From the NCBI RefSeq assembly GCF_003932505.1, contig NZ_QZMU01000001.1, positions 1,736,001 to 1,800,000 on the forward strand: 64,000 bases of DNA, in the 5' to 3' direction. Made by a program: the position numbers and the translations under genes. The DNA comes from Thiohalobacter thiocyanaticus. Its GTDB lineage: Bacteria; Pseudomonadota; Gammaproteobacteria; Thiohalobacterales; Thiohalobacteraceae. Positions 9,831 through 19,356 of this stretch are shown piece after piece. Each line of letters begins with the position of its first letter. Within the stretch, counting starts at the first letter, position 1. Below the pieces are notes generated by a model, which saw only the letters and a program-made list of their open reading frames with translations, searched no databases and was not told where the DNA came from.

Positions 9831-12218
9831 TCACCCCGGCAGTACCTGCTGCGCCAGCGGACGGAACTGCAGACCGTAGAACATCTCCAGATAGCGGCGG
9901 GTCTCGTCGCGCTCCAGGTTGGTGACGAACTTCCAGAAACCGTAGATGCGTGACAGGGTCATCATGCGCTCGGCGTACAGGCGCCAGGTGTAGCAGGCCT
10001 CCACGCGCTGGATCCCGCCCTCGGAGATGCGCTCCCAGTAATCCCGTTCCTTCCCGCAGCGGCGGAAGAACTCCAGCAGCCGCCCGGCCGCGGCATCGCC
10101 GTGGTTGGGATCGATGTGAAAACCCGATTCGCCGTCGATGATGATCTCCAGCGGCCCGCCGTAGCGGGTGGCGAAGGTCGGGAGCCCCGAACTCATGGCC
10201 TCGATCACCGTCAGGCCGAAGGCCTCGAACAGAGCCGGCTGGACGAAAACCCCGCGCCGATCGGCGATCACCCGGTACAGCTCTCCGGCCATGGGTTTGT
10301 TCAGGTGCGACCCCAGCCAGCGCACCTGGCCATCCAGACCGTACTCGTCCATCAGCTGGTGCATGCGCGCGATCTGCGCCTGTTCCTCGCGGTCATTGGA
10401 GTTGGCCGCATCCACATGCCCGGCCACCACCAGCAGGTTGGCATGTTCGCGCAGCGGTTCGCATTCGGCGTACCACTGCACCAGGCCGGTGATGTTTTTG
10501 ATGTGGTCCAGCCGTGCCATGCTGAAGATCAGCGGCTTGTCCGGATCACTGAATTCGCCGCGCGCGCTCTCGCCCGGGCCGCCCTCGATCAGCTCATCCA
10601 GCGACGCCTGCAGATCATGCTTACGCCGCTCACTCTGATGATAGGGAAAATAGGTGTCGGCGTCGGCGCCGGGCGAGACGATATTGAACTTGGGATCGAA
10701 CACATTGATGCCGTTCACCACCCGGTACAGATCCGGCATGGTGAAGGTGCCGTAGCTCTCGTACTGGCCCACGCTCTTGGTATCGCCGGCGATCTCCTGG
10801 AAGGTGGAGGTGATGATGAAATCGGCTGCGTTCATGGCGATCAGATCGGCGGTGAACTGAGCGGCGAAGTGATATTCGGATTCGTTGTCGTGCCAGTACA
10901 GATCCGAGTACAGGTACTTGGCCTTCTCCAGGGCATGGGCGATGTTGCACTGAGTCACGTGCAGGCGCTGGGAGAGCAGGGTGGCGACCAGGTTGCCGTC
11001 GGAATAGTTGCCGACGATGAGATCCGGCCGCGAACCCAGCTCGGCCAGCACCTCGCGCTCGGCGTCCTGGGCGAAGGCCTCCAGGTAGGGCCAGACCTCG
11101 AAGCGCGAGATCCAGTGCGGGATGATCTCGCCCTGCGGATTGCGGAAGGGTACGCGCAGGATCCAGGCATTCTGGGTGCCGATGATGTGTTCCTTGCGCT
11201 CGTCGCAGGTCGTGCCCTGGGCCTCGGGGATCAGCCGGCTGACCACCAGGATCTGCGGCTCGATGTCCAGGCCCTGCTCCTGCAGGCGCTGGCGCATTTC
11301 CTTCTCCAGCGCGCGGACCTGATCCAGGATATAGACCACCTGGCCGCCGGTGTCCGGCTTGCCCAGCACGTTGGCCTGACCAAAGAAGCCGTGCGGGGAG
11401 AGAATCACCAGGCTGAAGATCATGGGGATCAGGCCCAGGAAGCGCTCCAGGTTCTGCGGCTCGGGCGCCTCCAGGATGTCGGAGAGCAGGTGCAGGGTAT
11501 AACGCATGCGGGTGACGGTCCGGCCCCAGCCGACCTCCAGCCCCAGCGCCTGCAGCTGATGGCCGACCTGATCCCAGCCGGCCTCGGGTGGCTGTCCGGC
11601 CAGATAATCCTCGGCCCGGCGCAGCGCCTGCTGCAGCTCCTCCACATCGGTGATGCGGTCGTTGACCATCAACTGCACGCCGTGACACTGGTGCATGCGC
11701 AGGAATTCCAGCAGCCGCTTGTCGCCGCGGCCCAGCTCCTGGAACAGCTGACTGGACAGGCGACGGTTGAGGAATTCCACGCCGCGGCCGATGGACCGCG
11801 ACTCCTTGAGCTTGGGAAACTCCCGGTTGAAGGGGCCGAGGTCGACCTCCAGCACGAAGTCCGACAGGGCCGCGCCGTCGCGCACCTGGCGCTCCTTGAA
11901 GGCGAGGAATTCCTGGCCGCTGATCTGTTCGTGGCCGCCGGCCTCCAGGTGAAAACGCAGATAATTCCAGCGCGCGATGCTGGGACGCACCGAGAGATAC
12001 ACCCAGGGCGACTCGATCACCGCCTCCTGCGAGACCGAGATCAGCTCGGCGATGGCATGGTCACAGTTGCCGCTGTTCTCGTCACGCTCGCAGAAGACCT
12101 GGTACTCGTCCCACAGATCCGACTGCAGCAGAAAGGCCCGCTCCAGTGAGGCGTAGTGGCGCAGCAGCATGAACAGCTTGTCCTGGTGATGCCGCAGGTG
12201 CTCCTCGAGCGCTTGCAT
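9831..12218 (-). CDS. susA: Sucrose synthase
   Basis: Reversibly makes sucrose and nucleoside diphosphate from NDP-glucose and fructose. The 795-residue GT4 glycosyltransferase has the sucrose-synthase N-terminal regulatory region, then the donor/acceptor motif GKPDTGGQVVYILDQ and the catalytic EX7E region FVQPALFEAFGLTVIEAM. Normal family length. Its ATG overlaps the stop of the sucrose-phosphate synthase frame as TGATG, so it is the last gene of a three-gene sucrose operon. In halophiles and methane or ammonia oxidisers such operons handle sucrose as an osmolyte or glycogen link. Confidence 0.96.
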   Translation of the reverse strand: MQALEEHLRHHQDKLFMLLRHYASLERAFLLQSDLWDEYQVFCERDENSGNCDHAIAELISVSQEAVIESPWVYLSVRPSIARWNYLRFHLEAGGHEQISGQEFLAFKERQVRDGAALSDFVLEVDLGPFNREFPKLKESRSIGRGVEFLNRRLSSQLFQELGRGDKRLLEFLRMHQCHGVQLMVNDRITDVEELQQALRRAEDYLAGQPPEAGWDQVGHQLQALGLEVGWGRTVTRMRYTLHLLSDILEAPEPQNLERFLGLIPMIFSLVILSPHGFFGQANVLGKPDTGGQVVYILDQVRALEKEMRQRLQEQGLDIEPQILVVSRLIPEAQGTTCDERKEHIIGTQNAWILRVPFRNPQGEIIPHWISRFEVWPYLEAFAQDAEREVLAELGSRPDLIVGNYSDGNLVATLLSQRLHVTQCNIAHALEKAKYLYSDLYWHDNESEYHFAAQFTADLIAMNAADFIITSTFQEIAGDTKSVGQYESYGTFTMPDLYRVVNGINVFDPKFNIVSPGADADTYFPYHQSERRKHDLQASLDELIEGGPGESARGEFSDPDKPLIFSMARLDHIKNITGLVQWYAECEPLREHANLLVVAGHVDAANSNDREEQAQIARMHQLMDEYGLDGQVRWLGSHLNKPMAGELYRVIADRRGVFVQPALFEAFGLTVIEAMSSGLPTFATRYGGPLEIIIDGESGFHIDPNHGDAAAGRLLEFFRRCGKERDYWERISEGGIQRVEACYTWRLYAERMMTLSRIYGFWKFVTNLERDETRRYLEMFYGLQFRPLAQQVLPG

Positions 12219-14400
12219 CAGGCCTCCTCGTATTCCTCGTCCGGGATGTGGATCACGCCAAGAAAGTCATAGTAGTTGATGCCCTCGAGGATCCCCCAGC
12301 CATGGGAAGCCTCGGCGAAGTAGACCCGCGGCCAACTGCGCAGGCGTTCGATCTCATTGCTGTGGTTGCCGACCACCACGCCCAGGGTGTTGCCGCTTGG
12401 AGCACGTCAGCGTCGTTGCCGCAGCTGCCGGCGATCAGGATCCGCTCCGGCGGGATGTTCCAGCGCACGCTGACATGGCGCAGAGCGGTGCCCTTGGAGG
12501 CACGGATGGGCAGCAGGTCGACGAACATGTTGCGTGAATAGATCACGTTGGCATGCAGGTCGAGCTTGCGCAGATGGCGCACCACCTCGCGCCGCTTCGG
12601 CCCCTTGCTGCTGTCGATGTAATAGCTGATCTTGTAGGGATGCTGCTCCGCCTTCGGCTGCAGCTTCAGACCCTTGAATGCCTTCATCGCCGCCTTGAGC
12701 GCGTCGGGTTCCCAACGGAAATCGATATGCCGGAACCAGGCCTGGTCCAGCACCATGCGGTGACCGTAGTGGATCTCGGAGCCCACCGAGGTGATGAGCA
12801 CGTCCGGCATGGGCAGGGCCGAGGCCTCGATCAGTTTCATGGCGCTGTCCAGGGTACGGCCGGTGGCCACGCCGAAGCCGATATGCTCGCCGGATTTCTT
12901 CAGCCGCTCCACCAGCTCGCGCTGGGCATCCTCGTCGCCGATCAGGACATTGTCCAGCGCGCACACGATCAACCGGTCGATGGTGGGCATGCGGCTGCTC
13001 GGTCCCCAGGCATGCTGCGGACGATACTTGCCCTTGGAGGTGCGCCTGACCGCCTTGAGGTATTTCTCCACATGGCTGTCCCAGGAATAGTGCTTGTGCG
13101 AACCCTTCAGCCCGTTCTGTGACCATTGCTCCCACTGCTCGGGGTCGATCAGCATCTGCTCCAGCCGCCGCGCCATCAGCTTGGGCTTGAGCGGATTGAT
13201 CAGATAACCGTTCCGGCAGTGGCGGATGATGTCGCGCGGACCGCCGTCATGCGTGGCCAGGATGGGCAGCCCGCTGGCCGCCGCCTCGATCAGTGTCAGA
13301 CCGAAGGGTTCGGTCAGGGCCGGGTTGACGAATACCCCCTTGAGCCGGGCGGCGATCCGGTACAGGTCCGGCACGTCGTCCGAATCATGGTGCTTGGGGT
13401 AGGCGATATGCCCGTACAGGTCATAGCGGTCGATGGCCATGAGCAGGTTGGTGAGCACCGCCTTCGGGCCGCGTTCCATCTGGCTGATGTCGTCGCGGTT
13501 GCCGGCGACGATCACCAGATTGGCCAGCTCGCGCAGGGTGGGATGCTCGGCATAGGCCTGCACCAGGGTGAGGATGTTCTTGCGCTCGTCCGGCCGGGAC
13601 AGGGCCAGGATCATGGGCCGCTTCGGCTGCCTGAGAAAACGCTGCAGATCGTCCCAGATCGGCGGCCAGCGTTCGCGTTTCCTCGGCGGCCGGAAGCGGG
13701 TCAGGTCGGTGCCCGGCGGAATGACCTCCATGCGCTTGGGCTGATAGTTGTCATAGCGCGCGTACTGCTGCTCGACTTCCTGGCGGGTGCTGGCCACCAC
13801 CAGCTGGGCGTTCTCCAGCGCCATCTCCTCGGCCTCGATGCGCTGTGACAGGTTGTAGTGCTGCTCGATCTGCTCCTCGCGCACGCCCTGTTCCAGCAGG
13901 CGTTCGCGTTTGGGCCAGCCGAGCGAATGGCCGGTGTGCACCATGGGCACGCCGAGCAGTGCGGTCAGGCGCGAGGCGACGAAGCCGGCATCGGCATAGT
14001 GACTGTGCACGAAATCCGGCAGCCGGCCGATCCTGCGTACATGCTGCAGGGCCGCATCGGTGAAGCCGTCCAGGTAGGGCCAGAGCACTTCCTTGCGCAG
14101 ATAGCGGCGCGGGCCGCAGGGCAGGCGGATGATGCAGGCCTTGTCACCCAGCGATTCGACCGGTTCGGCATAATCGTCGGAGACCTTGGGATCGATGACC
14201 TGGCGGGTGAGCAGGTCCACGCGCCAGACGTCGGGATGGCGGGCCAGGGCCCGGGCCAGTTCCACCACATACAGGGTCTGGCCGCCGGTGTCCGAATCCC
14301 GGCCCAGCTCCAGGTTCCTGCCCCGGATCAGGCCGTGGATACTGATCAGGATGATGTAGCGACCCTTTTCCGTGGCACTCCCAGTCGCCTTTTTCTCCAT
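12218..14400 (-). CDS. sps: Sucrose-phosphate synthase with C-terminal phosphatase domain, frame broken near the end
   Basis: Makes sucrose 6-phosphate from UDP-glucose and fructose 6-phosphate. Residues 1-460 are a GT4 glycosyltransferase ([21 protein letters not shown] at the start, [21 protein letters not shown]); the rest is a HAD sucrose-phosphatase-like domain ([22 protein letters not shown]). The continuous frame stops at 12253 with a non-homologous tail. Near 12394-12402 a one-base frame change restores [19 protein letters not shown] and [20 protein letters not shown], ending at the TGA that overlaps the susA start (TGATG). Either a sequencing indel or a recent frameshift; the coupling suggests the long form is the real gene. 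Its own ATG overlaps the kinase stop in the same way. Confidence 0.9.
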
Positions 14401-15323
14401 CAGAGTCCCCAGCTCTCACGGTAGTGTTGGTACAACGCTGGATCTGCCGCGGTGGCACCGCGTTGTTCGCTGATGCGCGCGGCGAAGGTCAGGGCACGCT
14501 CCAGGATCTGCTCCAGCGTCCAGCCCCTGAGCAGGCCGAGGATGGTCACCGCGCTGAAGGCATCGCCGGCGCCGACCGTGTCCACCAGTCGCCCGACCGG
14601 CGGCGGCCGGCCCTCGAGCTGCCGGTCCCGGTTGAGCAGCAGCGCCCCGTCCGCGCCGCGGGTCAGGATCAGCAGTTCCAGGCCGTTGTGTTCGAGCAGA
14701 CTGCGCGCGGCCCCGGCCTCGCCGGCGGCGGCCGCCACCGGTTCCAGCTGCCGCAGTTCCTCGTCGTTGAGCTTGAACCAGCGCGCCTGGCGCAGCAGCG
14801 CCCGCACCCCGGGCTCGTCCCACCAGGGGGCACGCAGGTTGATATCGACAAAGGCGGGATGGCCCTGCGTCTGCAACGCCTCCATGGCCTGGCGCGAGAC
14901 CGGCTGGCGCCGGGCCAGGCTGCCGACATAGAGCAGGGCGACATTGATGTCGAGCAACCGCTCGCAGGCGGTTTCGGCGTCGATGTGGTCGTAGGCCTGA
15001 TCGGGCAGGATATCGAAGCTGTGGCTGCTGCCGTCCTGGACGATCTCGACCCGGCCGGTGGGATGATCAGGATCGCGCTGCACGCCGCTCGTATCCATGC
15101 CCCAGGCACGCATCTGCCCGAGCAGTTCCTCGCCGTGCGCATCCTCGCCGACACGGCTGATCAGCAACGGCTGCTGACCGAAGCCCTGCAGGTGCCAGGC
15201 AACATTGAAGGGGGCGCCGCCGAGCACCTCCGGACCGCCGGCGAAGCAGTCGAACAGCACCTCGCCGAAAATGACCGGGCGATCCTGGGTGGGGGCGGGC
15301 TGGGGGTCAGGTATCGTGTCCAT
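14400..15323 (-). CDS. PfkB-family carbohydrate kinase (fructokinase)
   Basis: 307-residue ribokinase-family sugar kinase. The N-terminal FGEVLFDCF with GGAPFNVAWHL forms the sugar site, and the C-terminal VDTVGAGDAFSA carries the catalytic Asp and anion hole. As first gene of the operon with sucrose-phosphate synthase and sucrose synthase, fructose is the likely substrate, returning it as fructose 6-phosphate. TGATG overlap with the next gene indicates translational coupling. It starts at 15323 close to a palindromic repeat. Confidence 0.9.
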   Translation of the reverse strand: MDTIPDPQPAPTQDRPVIFGEVLFDCFAGGPEVLGGAPFNVAWHLQGFGQQPLLISRVGEDAHGEELLGQMRAWGMDTSGVQRDPDHPTGRVEIVQDGSSHSFDILPDQAYDHIDAETACERLLDINVALLYVGSLARRQPVSRQAMEALQTQGHPAFVDINLRAPWWDEPGVRALLRQARWFKLNDEELRQLEPVAAAAGEAGAARSLLEHNGLELLILTRGADGALLLNRDRQLEGRPPPVGRLVDTVGAGDAFSAVTILGLLRGWTLEQILERALTFAARISEQRGATAADPALYQHYRESWGL

Positions 15324-15355
15324 GGCTGACGGCTGTCACTGAGCTTCAAATTAGC

Positions 15356-15440
15356 CGTCATTGCGAGGCACACGGTGCCGCGGCAATCTCCGACGGTTTA
15401 CTGCTGCAGTATGAGATTGCCACGCTACGCTCGCAATGAC
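15356..15440. repeat. CATTGCGAG-type palindromic repeat, complete
   Basis: Opens CGTCATTGCGAGGCAC and closes CTACGCTCGCAATGAC, with internal GCGGCAATCTCC and GAGATTGCCACG. It fills the gap between the KamA-family gene and the sucrose operon. Confidence 0.85.
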
Positions 15441-15494
15441 AAAAACGATGGTAACAGGATGCCGACAAATCGCCTCTGCGGCAACGCCGCAGCC

Positions 15495-16883
15495 TCAGGC
15501 GATGCGGCGCACCTTCACCCGCTGCTGCTGCATGGCCCGGTACTCGTCCTCGAAGAAGAACCTCTCCGCACCGAAGGCCGGCTCGAGCTGGTCCAGCCAG
15601 GTGGCCCCGGGATCGTAGCGGGCGAAGAAGGGCTGCTGCACCCAGTCCGGATTGCGGCCCTGGATGAAACGCAGCACGAACACCTTCTCGCCCTGGATCT
15701 CGGTCACGCCCTGGATCTCCACCTTGCCCGGACCGGCGCTCATGCTCGGCCCCCGCGCGGTGCGGCCGAGGCCTGAGACCTGCTGCATGGCCTCGCGATA
15801 GATCTCCCAGGCGCGTACCAGCGGAACCTCGAAGTACTGGCGCGCGCCGGTGTCGCGCTCGACGAACATGTAATAGGGGATCAGCCCCAGGTGCACCTGG
15901 GTGCGCCACAGCCGCGCCCACACCTCGGGGTCGTCGTTGATGTGGCGCAGCAATGGCGCCTGGGTACGGATCTGGGCGCCGGTGGCGCGGATGCGGCGCA
16001 TGGCCTCGCGCGCGATGGGCGTCGCCATCTCGCGCCAGTGATTGAAATGCGCCATCAGCGCCACGTGTTTGCCCCCGGCGACCAGCTTCTCCAGCAGCCG
16101 CAGCAGCTCATCGGCGTCGCTGTCGGTGACGAAGCGCTGCGGCCAGAAGGTCAGCGACTTGGTGCCGATGCGCACCGTCTGCACATGCTCGAGCTCCGGG
16201 CGCAGCAGCGGCTCCAGGTAGGCCTTGAGGTGGTCGGTCTTCATCACCATCGGATCGCCGCCGGTGACCAGCAGGTCACTGATGGCCGTGTGCTGTGCCA
16301 GGTACCGGTGCAGGTTGGACGCCTCGTTGGCGGCAAAACGCAGCGCCTTGTCACCCACGAACTGGGCCCAGCGGAAACAGAAGGTGCAGTAGCTGTGACA
16401 GACCTGGCCCTGGCTGGGGAAGAACAGCACCGTCTCGCGGTACTTGTGCTGCACACCGGGCAGGGGCTCGCCATTGAGCTGCGGGACGTTCATCTGCTGC
16501 TGTCCGGCCGGGTGCGGGTTCAGGCCGGCCTGGATCTCACGGGCGATGGCCTTGATTTCGGCACGCTCCGCACCCCGGCGCAGGGCGCCGGCCATGCGGT
16601 TGAAATCGGCTTCATGCAGCATCCCGGGCTGGGGAAAGGTGAGCTGGAACACCGGATCCTCGGGCACCCGCTCCCAGTCGATCAGTTCGTCGATGACGTA
16701 CTGATTGACCCGGAAGGGCAGCACATTGGCCACCACGCGCATGGCGAAACGCTGCTCTTCGGGCAGGTGCCGCAGGGCCTCGATGCGATCGAACTGACGC
16801 TCGGTGTAGACCTGGAACCGGGTGGTGTCGGTCAATGCTTCGGGCGGCATTGCCGCGCGTTTCAGGTTCGTGACCTGGGACAT
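15495..16883 (-). CDS. KamA-family radical SAM aminomutase-like protein
   Basis: 462 aa, with the radical SAM cluster motif CHSYCTFC (Cys 152, 156, 159) and the family block LLVTGGDPMVM. Lysine 2,3-aminomutase relatives move an amino group with PLP and S-adenosylmethionine; in some halotolerant microbes the beta-amino acid product becomes an osmolyte. The lysine specificity residues cannot be judged by eye and the N- and C-terminal parts differ from classic KamA, so the substrate is open. No acetyltransferase partner (AblB type) is adjacent. The proximity to the sucrose osmolyte operon is suggestive only. Confidence 0.85.
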   Translation of the reverse strand: MSQVTNLKRAAMPPEALTDTTRFQVYTERQFDRIEALRHLPEEQRFAMRVVANVLPFRVNQYVIDELIDWERVPEDPVFQLTFPQPGMLHEADFNRMAGALRRGAERAEIKAIAREIQAGLNPHPAGQQQMNVPQLNGEPLPGVQHKYRETVLFFPSQGQVCHSYCTFCFRWAQFVGDKALRFAANEASNLHRYLAQHTAISDLLVTGGDPMVMKTDHLKAYLEPLLRPELEHVQTVRIGTKSLTFWPQRFVTDSDADELLRLLEKLVAGGKHVALMAHFNHWREMATPIAREAMRRIRATGAQIRTQAPLLRHINDDPEVWARLWRTQVHLGLIPYYMFVERDTGARQYFEVPLVRAWEIYREAMQQVSGLGRTARGPSMSAGPGKVEIQGVTEIQGEKVFVLRFIQGRNPDWVQQPFFARYDPGATWLDQLEPAFGAERFFFEDEYRAMQQQRVKVRRIA

Positions 16884-17104
16884 AGGAGTCTCTCCTTATA
16901 TCTCAAGGCCGTTACCCCATCCGATACCTGAGGGATGATTGGAGTGATGAGGTGCTGTCCGGCGGCATGGCCACCGGCCGACCCTGGTTGTTTCAGACGG
17001 GCCGCCCCGGAGGCGGACCTGGAGAATTTCGTTACAGGATTGCTGAAGCGCACAGGCCGGAATACGGGCCACCGGGCCCGGTTCCTGCCGCCGGCTTCAG
17101 TACA

Positions 17105-17386
17105 CTAGCCCGCCTCTTTGAGATGGGCCTGGATCAGCTTCCTGTTGGTCGCCGACTGCAGGTTGGCGATCGCGGGCTTCTGACCGCCGAGGTACTCGGT
17201 CAGGGTCACGGTCGGGACCTTGTCCTTGTCCACCAGCGGATACATGGTGCAGCCCTCGCAGGCCCGCAGCTTGGGCTGGGCGCCGGCGGGCACCTTGCCG
17301 GTGGGCCGCCTGCGCAGCTTCTCACAGTTGTCCGTGCGCATGTAGGCCTGCTGCGGGAGACAGTAAAACATCCGGTCCTTACTCAA
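17105..17386 (-). CDS. Small Cys-containing protein coupled to MarR regulator
   Basis: 93 aa with cysteines at residues 9, 21, 43 and 46 (the last two as ACEGC), a spacing that could bind metal. The chosen start is TTG at 17386, because AGGAG lies 7 bases upstream and the start overlaps the marR stop by 8 bases; the next in-frame ATG is 5 codons later. No family recognised. Overlap with the MarR gene implies co-translation and a linked function, perhaps redox or metal response. Confidence 0.65.
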   Translation of the reverse strand: MSKDRMFYCLPQQAYMRTDNCEKLRRRPTGKVPAGAQPKLRACEGCTMYPLVDKDKVPTVTLTEYLGGQKPAIANLQSATNRKLIQAHLKEAG

Positions 17387-17924
17387 AGCGTTTCTCCTGA
17401 TTATCGGGCGCGTCGGACTCCGACATATGCCTCAGCGCCGCCTCGCTGTCCTTGATCACCATTGCCGCAACCATGGCCTGCAGGCCCTGGTCGAGTTGTG
17501 CCAGCCGCTCGTCCGGCAGGCGCAGCAGGGCATCACTGATGGTGCCCTGGGCCGGCTGCGGCGCCTGCTTGACGATTGCCGCACCCGCCTGGGTCAGGTA
17601 GACCTTGACCACACGCTGGTCGGGACCGCCGCGGCGGCGCTCGACCAGTCCCTTTTTTTCCAGCTTGTCCAGCATGTTGCTGGTCGTTGACTGGTGCAGC
17701 GACAGACTCCGCGACAGCTGCGAGACGCGCATCCCGGGCCGCTTGTGCATCTCCCACAGGGCCCAGAGCTGGGCCGCGGAAACCCCGCACTGACGCTCCA
17801 CCCACCGCGAATGCTCCTGCATGGCGCGGTAGACGATACGCAACTGCTGGATGATGCTGCGGATTTCCCTGTCTTGTCCCGCTTCGGGCTCTGAGCCCGG
17901 GGCGGCGTTCGGATCAGCGGTCAT
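17379..17924 (-). CDS. MarR-family transcriptional regulator
   Basis: A winged-helix repressor-type regulator; the central part MRVSQLSRSLSLHQSTTSNMLDKLEKKGLVERRR is the MarR DNA-binding domain, followed by the wing and dimer helices. Frame is open to 17990; ATG 17924 is preferred because the upstream part is not family-like, but a promoter-like pair (TTGTGC, 18-bp spacer, TATATT, 17935-17964) sits so close that the message would be almost leaderless, leaving the start uncertain. It precedes and overlaps the Cys-rich gene, its likely partner. The ligand is unknown. Confidence 0.85.
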   Translation of the reverse strand: MTADPNAAPGSEPEAGQDREIRSIIQQLRIVYRAMQEHSRWVERQCGVSAAQLWALWEMHKRPGMRVSQLSRSLSLHQSTTSNMLDKLEKKGLVERRRGGPDQRVVKVYLTQAGAAIVKQAPQPAQGTISDALLRLPDERLAQLDQGLQAMVAAMVIKDSEAALRHMSESDAPDNQEKRFE

Positions 17925-18118
17925 TACACCAGACAATATATTTGGGCGAAAAACTTTTGCACAATACCATTTTTTTTCGTGTCTGTCCATTCAGAATAGA
18001 ATTCAATCGGTTATACTTGTCATGCGACATGACTGACAGACATATCTGACAGGCGGCACTCCCCCGCTCGGACGCTGTCCAACCTGAAGGCAGGGTAAGA
18101 TTCCTGACAGGAACCCAC

Positions 18119-18616
18119 ATGCGACGCGCCATTACACAGACTCAACCCACCGCCGAGCGCATCCGGCTGCTGCAGGCCATGGCCGCATTCGGCGGCCTCA
18201 GCGAGGACACCCTGGAGTTCCTGCTGAGCCTCACCCATGTGGTACAGCGCAGGAAGGGAGAGTACTTCTATCGCGAAGGTGACCCGGCACGCTCCATGTT
18301 CGTGCTCGAGTCCGGCAAGGCGGCAATGTACAAGGCCTGGGAAGGCCGCGACCACCGTATCCACACCCTGGAGCGGGGCGAGAGTTTCGGCCAGGTCGCC
18401 CTGATCGACCTGGGCCCGCGCAACACCTCCGTGCTGGCCCTGACCGGCAGCGCGGCCATCGAGCTGACCAACCAGCACCTGCATCAGCTGTATAAAAGGT
18501 ACCCCGACCAGTATCTGGTGCTGTACATGAACATGGCCCGCGACGTCTGCCGCCGGCTGCGCGCCGCCGACCAGCGTGCCTTCGAGGCGCGGGTGAAGGA
18601 CACCGATGATTCCTGA
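18119..18616 (+). CDS. Cyclic nucleotide-binding domain protein without DNA-binding domain
   Basis: 165 aa comprising one Crp-type beta-roll domain (YREGDPARSMFVLESGKAAMYK, then LERGESFGQVALID and LGPRNTSVLALTGSAAIEL) and a helical end. Crp/Fnr regulators have a C-terminal helix-turn-helix; this one stops before it, so it probably senses a nucleotide or acts by protein contact and does not bind DNA. It is divergent from the MarR gene. The phosphate-cassette arginine and serine pattern is not canonical, so cAMP binding is not assured. Confidence 0.8.
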   Translation: MRRAITQTQPTAERIRLLQAMAAFGGLSEDTLEFLLSLTHVVQRRKGEYFYREGDPARSMFVLESGKAAMYKAWEGRDHRIHTLERGESFGQVALIDLGPRNTSVLALTGSAAIELTNQHLHQLYKRYPDQYLVLYMNMARDVCRRLRAADQRAFEARVKDTDDS

Positions 18617-18856
18617 TCCCTGCCGGGCTTCGCTGGAATCCCGGGCCTGATCCAGGTCTCGGATCCGTTTCCGCCAGCCCCCACCAAACTGGCGACATTG
18701 TCCGGATTACACCGCCGGCGTCGGCAACCTGCCATCGACCTCAAACAGCGCCCGCGGATACTGCCAGGCCGCCCCGTGCTCCTTGCTGTAGAAGGCGACG
18801 CCCTCCACAAATATGTATGCGATAGAAGCCGCCAAGGCTTGCTTTTAGTCCGAAAT
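18617..18856. other. Gap with a possible gene remnant on the minus strand
   Basis: The interval before the toxin-antitoxin promoter has no full gene. On the minus strand 18844-18707 reads a 45-codon open stretch ending AAWQYPRALFEVDGRLPTPAV then TAA, protein-like but without an ATG; it may be the 3' end of a lost gene. Not recognised. Confidence 0.35.
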
Positions 18857-18881
18857 AATACTAAATATAATTTTAAGTATT
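18857..18881 (+). promoter_or_regulatory. Promoter and operator of the Xre/RES pair
   Basis: A perfect -10 TATAAT (18866-18871) lies inside an inverted repeat AATACT-N13-AGTATT, about 60 bp before the antitoxin start. A -10 covered by a dyad is typical of antitoxin self-repression. The -35 is weak. Confidence 0.5.
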
Positions 18882-18933
18882 AAATAATATCCGCCGATTC
18901 ATTGGCCAGAGCGGCTATCAACAGGAGGTGACC

Positions 18934-19341
18934 ATGCCTACCGCCGCTGAACAGGAACTCGCCCGTGATCCTGCCCGAACCGCCGGCGCAGCACTGCGCA
19001 CCTATTTCAATATTGTCCGGGACTGGGATCTGAACACCGAGCAGGCCATGACGCTGCTCGGCTTCGATGAACGCACCCGCAGCACCTTCTTCAAATGGAA
19101 GCGCGAGCCGGAAAGCGCACGCCTGAGCCGGGAAAAGCTGGAACGGCTGTCGTACATCTTCGGTATCTACAAGGACCTGCAGATCCTGTTGCCGAAAGCG
19201 GAATCCGCCGATCAATGGATTCACCGCCCGAACGACGCCCCCCTGTTCGGCGGCCGCTCCGCCCTGGAGCGCATGCTCTCCGGCAATGTGGCCGACCTGT
19301 ATGTGGTCCGGCAGTACCTGGACGCACAGCGCGGCGTTTGA
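18934..19341 (+). CDS. Xre/MbcA/ParS-type antitoxin
   Basis: 135 aa. N-terminal Xre-like helix-turn-helix and C-terminal DUF2384 region (RSALERMLSGNVADLYVVRQYLDAQRGV), the part that binds and blocks RES toxins. The ATG at 18934 has a full AGGAGGTG site. The RES-domain gene starts 16 bp later, the standard order for this type II toxin-antitoxin family. Expected to repress its own promoter. Confidence 0.92.
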   Translation: MPTAAEQELARDPARTAGAALRTYFNIVRDWDLNTEQAMTLLGFDERTRSTFFKWKREPESARLSREKLERLSYIFGIYKDLQILLPKAESADQWIHRPNDAPLFGGRSALERMLSGNVADLYVVRQYLDAQRGV

Positions 19342-19356
19342 AGCCTCCCGGAGCCG

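Noticed and set aside
10101..12149. 682-codon open frame on the plus strand across the sucrose synthase gene
   Set aside because: Antisense shadow of susA; low-complexity Gln/Gly/Leu protein typical of GC-rich antisense frames, no family motifs.
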